A stretch of DNA of 34,862 bases from a virus: the IMG/VR virus record IMGVR_UViG_3300020183_000249, positions 1-34,862 of that record. One strand, written 5' to 3'. The notes under the pieces are model-generated. The model saw nothing but the letters and a program-made list of their open reading frames with translations, made no database searches and was not told the DNA's origin. The translations under genes were made by a program, and so were the position numbers. This document shows, piece by piece, positions 23,066-29,800 of the stretch (positions are counted from its first letter, which is position 1; every line of letters begins with the position of its first letter).

Positions 23066-23268
23066 AATGGTAAATCGTTTTTAGCTTTTTCATAAATAGT
23101 GAATTGTTCGTTCCCGAACTTGTCTTTCTTCTGACTTAAAAAGCAAACGAACTTTTTATATTCTTCGCCTTCTTTGATTGCAAGTTCTAAAAATTCGCCT
23201 TTCTTTCCTTGTTTTTTTGTCAGGTAAATTCCCTTAGCGAAGTTCGGTTTCTGTGAGTTCTGTTCCAT
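23062..23268 (-). CDS. Small protein, possibly ssDNA-binding
   Basis: This 68-residue protein begins MEQNSQKPNFAKGIYLTKKQ GKKGEFLELA and ends with EQFTIYEKAKNDLPF. Strand-like stretches with conserved-looking Lys and Phe residues recall small OB-fold-like proteins of phage replication operons, but no diagnostic motif is visible. ATGA overlap couples it to the DnaA-like gene. Confidence 0.55.
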   Translation of the reverse strand: MEQNSQKPNFAKGIYLTKKQGKKGEFLELAIKEGEEYKKFVCFLSQKKDKFGNEQFTIYEKAKNDLPF

Positions 23269-23434
23269 CTGTTATTTGATTTAAAAATTTAGCTTCCTTT
23301 GTTGGGTTCTCATCCCATTGATTTAATATACTTAACATTTCTGAATATCTATCGTTTGAATACCAAATGTGATGATAAATTTTCGCCATAATAAGCATTC
23401 GTTCTTGTGGTGGTAATAGTTGATAATCGTTCAT
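23234..23434 (-). CDS. Unknown 66-residue protein
   Basis: MNDYQLLPPQERMLIMAKIY HHIWYSNDRY opens an aromatic, helical protein that overlaps the next gene by 35 bases and the previous gene by ATGA. I recognise no family. Its place among replication genes suggests an accessory role. Confidence 0.55.
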   Translation of the reverse strand: MNDYQLLPPQERMLIMAKIYHHIWYSNDRYSEMLSILNQWDENPTKEAKFLNQITDGTELTETELR

Positions 23435-23796
23435 AAGATTGACATTTTCGCTTTTTCAAATGAAATTAATGTACGGATCGCATCTATCTGATGCACAGAT
23501 GCAGCACAAGCCTTTTCAAATCCTGTTTTTAGCCTGTTCCAATCCTTTGCCTTTGCCTTGATCATCATGTTGAATGTTGATGCAGAAAACTTATCTAACA
23601 GTTCCAAGTTCACCTTGCATTCTATATCCACAACTTCATCAATCTTGTATTGGCATTCAGTCATGTATAATCCTGCACGTGTCATCAGAACAGATAAGTT
23701 GTTTAATCTTTCAATCAAATCTTCAGGTTCTTTTGGCAATGGCTGCTCAAGGTATTTTAGCATCCGTTGGTAATGATCATTGTACTTCTCTAACAT
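23431..23796 (-). CDS. Unknown helical 121-residue protein
   Basis: MLEKYNDHYQRMLKYLEQPL starts a mostly helical protein with KPEDLIERL-like amphipathic stretches (LIERLNNLSVLMTRAGLYMT, AKDWNRLKTGFEKACAASVH). It overlaps the annealing-like protein upstream by 20 bases. Function unknown; it may partner that protein. Confidence 0.6.
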   Translation of the reverse strand: MLEKYNDHYQRMLKYLEQPLPKEPEDLIERLNNLSVLMTRAGLYMTECQYKIDEVVDIECKVNLELLDKFSASTFNMMIKAKAKDWNRLKTGFEKACAASVHQIDAIRTLISFEKAKMSIL

Positions 23797-24376
23797 TCTT
23801 CATTCTTTTTTTGATGTCTGTTTGTGAATAGTTTAAACCCATTGCAATCCTGTCTTTATCTTCTATCTGATTAGCTTGTAAGTTCAACAATGCCTTTTCA
23901 TAATCAGCCTGTTTTACAAGTGCACCGATCCTGATTGCAAGTTGCTCTTTCTGTCTTTCTTCGTAGGTTGTATTTTCTAACAGGGTTAGCAAGTACAATC
24001 TGTTTTCTTCACCTACTTCATCAATAGCAGTTCTGTTGATAGCTTTTTCAACTTCATCTGCCGATGCAATTCCCCCATCAATACCGATGTTTGCCATTGC
24101 ACAGGCTCTGCCAACTGCTGATGTTTCTGCATTCTCCAATGCGGATGTGTGGTTTACTTCCTTGTAATTGTCTGATTCGATTTCCTGTGCGTGTCCTGTG
24201 TAAATGTAATCCCGATCTGCTCCGCTAATTGTTAGCTTTGCTTTGACTACCCACATTCGCCTTTCAGCGAAATATTGATAGTCTGTTTCGATACAATACT
24301 CGTAGTGTTCATTGAGCCATTTGATTCTTTCGTGGACAGGTACGTAATCCTTTCCTTTGATTTTTACTGTGTTCAT
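23777..24376 (-). CDS. Possible Rad52/ERF-like single-strand annealing protein
   Basis: This 199-residue protein begins MNTVKIKGKDYVPVHERIKW and contains YTGHAQEIESDNYKEVNHTS ALENAETSAVGRACAMANIG, then GGIASADEVEKA. The TSALENAETSAVGRA pattern is, from memory, shared by phage proteins near recombination genes. A single-strand annealing role is plausible and fits the nearby nucleases. The C terminus is helical and charged. The assignment needs a profile search; it could instead be a different replication accessory. Confidence 0.5.
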   Translation of the reverse strand: MNTVKIKGKDYVPVHERIKWLNEHYEYCIETDYQYFAERRMWVVKAKLTISGADRDYIYTGHAQEIESDNYKEVNHTSALENAETSAVGRACAMANIGIDGGIASADEVEKAINRTAIDEVGEENRLYLLTLLENTTYEERQKEQLAIRIGALVKQADYEKALLNLQANQIEDKDRIAMGLNYSQTDIKKRMKNVREVQ

Positions 24377-24385
24377 AATAGTGGT

Positions 24386-24589
24386 TTATTTGTTTAAGTT
24401 ATAATTAATTGCCCATTTTGCACCTGTAAAAAATATATCTGATAAATCTATTTCAGTTAATTCTCTATTAAATTTGATTCTGATAGTATCTTCTGAATGA
24501 TCTAATTTAATTATTTGAAATTGATCTCTAAATTGATTTTCAAAGTATTCAAGTGTTGATATTGGTATTAATAAACTATTCATGTTCAT
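24386..24589 (-). CDS. Unknown 67-residue protein
   Basis: I choose the ATG at 24589 (MNMNSLLIPISTLEYFENQF) or the next Met at 24583; the longer frame to 24631 lies in the preceding gene. The protein has FQIIKLDHSEDTIRIKFNRE as a beta-like stretch and ends AKWAINYNLNK. Function unknown; it overlaps the previous gene by up to 14 bases. Confidence 0.55.
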   Translation of the reverse strand: MNMNSLLIPISTLEYFENQFRDQFQIIKLDHSEDTIRIKFNRELTEIDLSDIFFTGAKWAINYNLNK

Positions 24590-24833
24590 AGATTTCGTTT
24601 TGTAAAATAATTGCAAGTGAATCCAATGCACCTTCAGACATTACCTTCAGGTAATGATGAAAGGGTAACTGCCCTTTGTCATGGTTCACAAACCACCCGA
24701 TTGGAGTTTTGTAAACATCTGCGATGTCATTTTTGTAAATAAAATTTCGAAGTTCTTTTTCTGTCAGGAATACATTCAAGTAATCCCCTGCGATAAACTG
24801 ATAAACATCGCTTTTGATGTGTTGTAAAGTCAT
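24576..24833 (-). CDS. Unknown 85-residue protein, first gene of the early block
   Basis: The frame opens at a TTG at 24854, but that codon overlaps a -7 promoter box; the ATG at 24833 (MTLQHIKSDVYQFIAGDYLN) is the likely start. The protein is mixed helical and beta, with YKTPIGWFVNHDKGQLPFHH near the middle. I recognise no family. It leads the replication transcript and may be expressed very early. Confidence 0.6.
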   Translation of the reverse strand: MTLQHIKSDVYQFIAGDYLNVFLTEKELRNFIYKNDIADVYKTPIGWFVNHDKGQLPFHHYLKVMSEGALDSLAIILQNEIYEHE

Positions 24834-24851
24834 AATAATTGGTTTAAGACT

Positions 24852-24882
24852 CAAATATATAACTTTATTTTAAATCAGAAAA
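24852..24882 (-). promoter_or_regulatory. Early promoter candidate
   Basis: TATATTTG on the minus strand (24859-24852) matches TAnnTTTG. A TTTT lies 19 bases upstream (24882-24879), a partial -33 match. It is 18 bases before the ATG at 24833 and faces the replication block. Confidence 0.55.
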
Positions 24883-24973
24883 ATATTTTTGGCATGAAAC
24901 ATTCAGAAAAATTCATGCAATTGTCATGTTTATTGTGCAAAAAACTGGACATTAATTCGGAATTATGCCGATT

Positions 24974-25005
24974 TTGTAACAAATTTCTATCATTATTTGT
25001 TACAA
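24974..25005. repeat. 11-bp perfect inverted repeat
   Basis: TTGTAACAAAT at 24974-24984 is repeated in inverse as ATTTGTTACAA at 24995-25005, with a 10-base A+T-rich spacer. There is no T-run typical of a terminator, so an operator or replication-related site is more likely. Confidence 0.75.
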
Positions 25006-25008
25006 GAT

Positions 25009-25037
25009 TGAGCCGATTAGGATATTTATTCGGCTCA
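25009..25037. repeat. 8-bp perfect inverted repeat
   Basis: TGAGCCGA (25009-25016) and TCGGCTCA (25030-25037) are exact inverse copies around 13 bases. The repeat begins 3 bases after the preceding inverted repeat. A third half-site, GGCTCA, occurs at 25052-25057. Confidence 0.7.
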
Positions 25038-25146
25038 TTACAGATATTTATGGCTCAATAACGTGTTATTTATCGCCCATTTTGGTGCATTTTTGGTCGA
25101 TATAAGTCACAATTCTTCTAAAAAGTGTGACATATTGCACAAAGTT

Positions 25147-25223
25147 GGCGGTGTGGGACTCGAACCCACATCCCACAAAACGTGAATGCTACCCTTAGAT
25201 CATTTTGATTTGCACTAACCGCC
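25147..25223 (-). tRNA. tRNA-like element, non-canonical
   Basis: Read on the minus strand, GGCGGT at the 5' end pairs with ACCGCC at the 3' end, and a perfect T arm GTGGG-TTCGAGT-CCCAC precedes the acceptor strand. A short hairpin TTCAC-GTTTT-GTGGG lies before it. I cannot build a normal D arm and 7-base anticodon loop in the remaining sequence, and CCA is not encoded. It may be a degenerate tRNA, an unusual tRNA, or a relic of an attachment site. Amino-acid identity is not assigned. Confidence 0.5.
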
Positions 25224-25226
25224 TAC

Positions 25227-25258
25227 AAAAAAAATTCCCCCTGCACTTACAAGGGGAA
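25227..25258 (-). terminator. Terminator at end of the late operon
   Basis: TTCCCC (25258-25253) and GGGGAA (25240-25235) on the minus strand form a stem, then TTTTTTTT (25234-25227) follows. The stem overlaps the last codons of the spanin gene and lies directly before the tRNA-like element. Confidence 0.85.
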
Positions 25259-25735
25259 CTTTAACCAACTATTACGAATTGCAAAGATAACTCCTAATCC
25301 TGATACAAGTAACCAAAACCACAGTTTAAACTTTTTGACATTTTGAAATTTTGTTTCAACATTATTTAACTTTTTCTTTAATTTATCCATCTCTTTCAGA
25401 TGTGCTGCTTCATGGTTTTGATAGTCATTACGTAGTGTTTCTATCTCCTTTTGATGACTCATCCGCATAGATTCAATTTTAGCGGTATTCTCCTGCGTTT
25501 TAATGACCTCTTTTGTAAAAGTAATGGTCTTGCTTGGTGGACATGGAACTGCCAAAATAGTGTCCTTAAAATACATCAGGATCGTGTCAGGTTTTAATTC
25601 GATTGTATCAACAATCAATACCTCTTTAACACTTTCTTTAATCGGGTATTTTTCAGCACAGGTTTCTGCAAGTTTTCTTTCAGAAAGACATCCTGTCAGA
25701 AATAAACTAAAGATCAATAGCTTCTTCATTCTCAA
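25247..25735 (-). CDS. Unimolecular spanin candidate
   Basis: The protein has 162 residues (start 25735, or the Met at 25729). Its N terminus MKKLLIFSLFLTGCLSERKL has a lipobox (LTGC). The middle is a long charged coiled coil (HQKEIETLRNDYQNHEAAHL). The C terminus is a transmembrane helix (KLWFWLLVSGLGVIFAIRNS). Outer-membrane lipid anchor, periplasmic coiled coil and inner-membrane anchor in one chain are the features of u-spanins such as T1 gp11. It would disrupt the outer membrane in lysis. It is far from the endolysin. Confidence 0.65.
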   Translation of the reverse strand: MRMKKLLIFSLFLTGCLSERKLAETCAEKYPIKESVKEVLIVDTIELKPDTILMYFKDTILAVPCPPSKTITFTKEVIKTQENTAKIESMRMSHQKEIETLRNDYQNHEAAHLKEMDKLKKKLNNVETKFQNVKKFKLWFWLLVSGLGVIFAIRNSWLKFPL

Positions 25736-26096
25736 TAAAGTTTACTCCGTTAAGCCATCCCTTCAAATACGTGTGAAATTCTAACCCTTCAGGATTCATT
25801 ACCTCAATAGGTTTAAATTCAAATTCTTGGTTAATCAGTTCATTTGCTGCTTCATTCAGCTTTTTTAACCCTTCCTTATTAAACTTGTATTCACCTTTTT
25901 CATCCAAGATAAGGTTGTTATCTTTATCAACTGAAGCATGATCAAGTCGAATTTCTTGCAGTTTTTCAGCATAAACATCATAATGCTTCTTTAACTGTTC
26001 GTGAATCTTTAAAAGTTTCTTTTGTGTTTTAGTCTTTTGATCGCCAATATTGGCAACAAGTAAAGACATTGTCAGGATTAAATCTTTGTATTGCAT
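25707..26096 (-). CDS. Unknown 129-residue helical protein
   Basis: MQYKDLILTMSLLVANIGDQ opens a charged helical protein (KTKTQKKLLKIHEQLKKHYD VYAEKLQEI) with EFEFKPIEVMNPEGLEFHTY near the end. No family recognised. A promoter-like box is 11 bases upstream, and its end overlaps the spanin gene by 29 bases. Confidence 0.65.
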   Translation of the reverse strand: MQYKDLILTMSLLVANIGDQKTKTQKKLLKIHEQLKKHYDVYAEKLQEIRLDHASVDKDNNLILDEKGEYKFNKEGLKKLNEAANELINQEFEFKPIEVMNPEGLEFHTYLKGWLNGVNFIENEEAIDL

Positions 26097-26107
26097 AAAG
26101 TTTTTTT

Positions 26108-26115
26108 CAAATATA
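26108..26115 (-). promoter_or_regulatory. -7 promoter box before the spanin operon
   Basis: TATATTTG on the minus strand lies 11 bases before the ATG at 26096. At the -33 position only a partial match (CCTG, spacing 19) is seen. Confidence 0.4.
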
Positions 26116-26331
26116 CTACCATTTTTTGATTGGACAGGCAGGAACTCTTGGTGAAAATATCTTTTTCTTTAATATGCACCCACAAAGATTGCAGGTTTCA
26201 CCATAGAAATTATCCTGTATGTATTCACAACTCTTGCAAATTTCATACCGAATTTTGGCACGTTCAAGTTGTCCTTCTGTTGGGTTCATTGATATTGCCC
26301 AAGCAGAAACGATTTCTTTTATTTTATTCAT
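26116..26331 (-). CDS. Small zinc-ribbon protein
   Basis: This 71-residue protein contains CKSCEYIQ (two Cys), CNLCGC and VPACPIKKW, a pattern of Cys pairs that should bind zinc. Such small proteins, similar to the DUF6171 type, are frequent in phages next to tail genes. Its function is unknown; protein or nucleic-acid contact is plausible. It follows the Cys-rich tail protein by 2 bases. Confidence 0.65.
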   Translation of the reverse strand: MNKIKEIVSAWAISMNPTEGQLERAKIRYEICKSCEYIQDNFYGETCNLCGCILKKKIFSPRVPACPIKKW

Positions 26332-26333
26332 AA

Positions 26334-26822
26334 TTAATAAGGATCACCACCGCAAGGATCACCGCATTCAACACAACCTGAACAATCATCTTCACTATTA
26401 CAACGTAAAGCAGTTCCACCTGATCCGCAAATATCTATCTGTGCAAATGCAGTATTAATTGTTGGTATTACATTTGAACAAACTCTGATAAAATCACCAT
26501 TACCAAATACAGATGTTGTTACAGGTGTATCTGAATTGCATGGTGTAAAGGTAACTGTTCTTGTAACAGTATCATCATTCTGAACTCTCCAACACCAACA
26601 ACCTTTCTGAAGGTTTGATTTAACAATAAGTTGATTATTTGATTTGTTAGCAAAGGCAGGATATAATGTATTAACCCATACGTGTGTATCTACATCAGAT
26701 TTTGTTACCTGTTCTGCACTTGTTGTTATTGCTGATTTAAGCAAAAACACACCTGTATCAACCGCATCTTTTAAATCTGTAAATGAAACTGTTTGATTTG
26801 ATGATCTACCTGACCAACTCAT
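26334..26822 (-). CDS. Cysteine-rich tail-associated protein
   Basis: This 162-residue protein follows the fibre gene with 17 bases of overlap. It starts MSWSGRSSNQTVSFTDLKDA, then is beta-rich. It contains ten Cys, six within the last 31 residues (LRCNSEDDCSGCVECGDPCG GDPY). A fibre tip, a cap or a metal- or disulphide-stabilised tail component is likely but not proven. Confidence 0.65.
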   Translation of the reverse strand: MSWSGRSSNQTVSFTDLKDAVDTGVFLLKSAITTSAEQVTKSDVDTHVWVNTLYPAFANKSNNQLIVKSNLQKGCWCWRVQNDDTVTRTVTFTPCNSDTPVTTSVFGNGDFIRVCSNVIPTINTAFAQIDICGSGGTALRCNSEDDCSGCVECGDPCGGDPY

Positions 26823-29800
26823 TTAATTTATTTTTAAGTTGTTTAATTTCAGTTTCAAGTGCTGCGATTTTTGCAGTATGCACTTGCCTATATGACAAAT
26901 CTAAATATCCATCTTCTCTTAAAGTTACTGCACTTGGTATAATTCCTTGTATTTCTTGTGCTATATATCCAACCTCTATTTGTCCAAATTTTTCATAAAT
27001 TTTTGCTGATACATTTAAAATATCAGAAGAATTAAAATTCTCAATATTTGTTTTTAACCTTCTATCAGAAGATTCAAAATATCCTCCTGCAACAACTGCA
27101 TTACCTGCTACTGTTAAAACAAATACGTCATTACCATAAGTTGATGAATAAATATGATAAGACGATGTAGCTCCTAATCCTGCCGAAGTCCTAATGCCTG
27201 TGTACCAATTCCCTGCAGTTGGATTGTAATATCTCGTCATTGCTTCAGCATAACCACTACTTATATACAAATATTGATTACTACTGCCATTCAATATTAA
27301 TGGGGTTTGACTACTACTTGTTATTGTAGTTTGACCACTCAATTGTGTACTTCCATTGACTTGCAATCTATCACCTGAATCTGCAGTTCCATTTATTATT
27401 ACATTTGCTCCATCACGTTGTAAATATAATGGTCTTGTTGTTCCTGCATTATTTCTTGCTTGTATAACTGCACCACTTCCTGCTTGACCTCCAATCCTTA
27501 ATTCACCACTTGCTCCACCTATAATTGTATGCCATACATCACTATTGTTATAAACATGGAGATTTGCCTGTGGGTCAATTCCATTAATACCTACAAATCC
27601 ATTAGATTTTTTTATAAAAATAGAAGCACCTGTTGAACCAACTTGAATATTACTATTTATATAAAGGCTTCCTTTATTTGTCACAGCACCTTCACATCCA
27701 ATTTCTATTTTGGTAGTACCTGCTTGAGCAAAATTTAAATACGCATAAGCAGATGCTGCATTAATTGTTAGGGCAGCATTACCTGCTGCTCCGTCTATTA
27801 ATAAAGACTGTGTTGTTCCTCCATAACTGGCTGCTTCTAAAGATATAGTCTTTCTGCTTGCAATAGTCTGCGTTGTGTCTGTTGTTACATATGTATTTGA
27901 ATCAACACTACCATCAGCCTTTAAAAATTGAGATGATGTACCATTATATTTAACAAATGATTTTGCTAATATTTCTCCATCTGCTAAACATATATATGCT
28001 TGTAAACTATTTGCACCAACAAAACCTATGCTATTTGCTTTCAATGTAGGTTGTCCTGCAACAACTAAATTACTATCGATATTTCTATGATAAATACCCC
28101 ATTCTGTACTCGCACTATCTAAATATATCCAATTATCTTCTGCATTTGTTAATGAACGTATTGGAGCATCTGTTGCAGGATTTCCTATATTACCACGATA
28201 TGTTGTTTTTGCAGTTCTTGCTCTTAATGTACCTGTTGTATCAAAATTAGTTGTTAAAGCACTAATATCACTTAATACTTGTGCAGCAGTTCTTGATTTT
28301 ATAGTTCCACTATCAGAAACTAAAAATGCAGTTGCAGCAGTACTAAGTGCTGATATACTTGCTTTAATGCTACCTGCTACAATTGCATTACCTGCAGTCG
28401 TTAAAGCAAAAACATCATCTCCAAGTGTAGTTGAAAAAATATGATATGATGCAGTATCGGCAATACCTGCAGAAGTCCTGATACCTGTATACCAACTACC
28501 TGCGGTAGGATTTTGGTATCGTGTCATAGCTTCAAAAGCACCACTATTTATATGTAAATATTGATTGCTACTACCATTTAACAATAATGGATGGCTATCA
28601 CTTGTAGTAATTGTTGTTTTACCATTTATTTGTAATGTAGAGCTAAATGTGGCTGCTTGTGATGAATTAATTGTTAATGCAGTTACATTATTTGTTGCTA
28701 AATACATTGAATTAGCACCTTCAGCATGAAGTGTTAATCCACCACTTTGATTACTAAATACATACATTCCGTTTGCTCTGTATTGACCTGTTGATGTAAA
28801 ATTACCTCCAAATAAACCAATACCTGCACCCAAATCAGTTGCATTATTTGCTAAAGTAAATGTACTTACAGCACCTGTTCCTGTACTTGTATTTCTATTT
28901 CTGATGCCTGTATGTGCATTAACAGATTGTGATACATCCAAAGGATATGTGGGGTCTATATTTAAAATACCAACATACCCATTCGACTTCTTTATGTATA
29001 TAGAAGCACCTGTTTCTCCTGTTTGTATATTACTATTTATATATAAACTACCATTACCAGATGTTCCGACTATACCAATCTCAAACTTACCAACACCATT
29101 TTGTGAAAATGTTTGATAAGCATATCCTGTTGTTACTGAATTTATTGTCAATGCACCATCACCTGCTGCTCCATCTATTAATAAAGACTGTGTTGTTCCG
29201 CCATAGGAAGCAGCTTGATAAGATATTGTTTTTCTTGATGTAATAGTTTGTGTTGTATCTGTAGTTACATAATTTCCTGATGCTTGTTTTCCATTTATCT
29301 GCGTCTGTATCGCACTTGTAACACCTTTCACATAGCTTAACTCGGTTAATGAAGGATATGTTGCTAATGCCAATGATGCAATACTTGTCGCACTATTCCA
29401 ATAGGCTATTGTGTTAATTGTTCCGCTAAGTGCATTTTGTTTGTCATTAAACGTTGTCCAATCCGCACTACTTAAAGCACCCCTATTTGTTGCACTTGCA
29501 GTTGGTATGTTAAAAGTATGTGTGCTTCCTGATGAACTTATATTAAAATCTGTTCCACTTGTTCCTGTTGCAAAAGTTTGTGTTGCATTTGTAATGCCAT
29601 TTAAACTGTTTAAGAATGTCGGTGTCCAATTATACCATTTTGAAGTTGTACCATTAAAACGAAGTAATTGTGTATCTGTCGGTGAAGCAGCAGAAACATC
29701 AGCCAAATCATCAAGGACAAGGCTAACAATTCCTGTGTAACCATTTACAGAAACAACCGCATCTGTATTATCTACCTTTCTCCAAACTGTTCCATCAAAT

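Larger units (their letters stand above)
24860..25226. other. Main non-coding region
   Basis: No convincing frame is found between the early gene at 24833 and the spanin stop at 25247. From left to right it holds the early promoter, two inverted repeats (24974-25037), A+T-rich sequence with a further GGCTCA half-site at 25052-25057, and the tRNA-like element. It separates late from early genes and is the natural control region. Confidence 0.7.
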
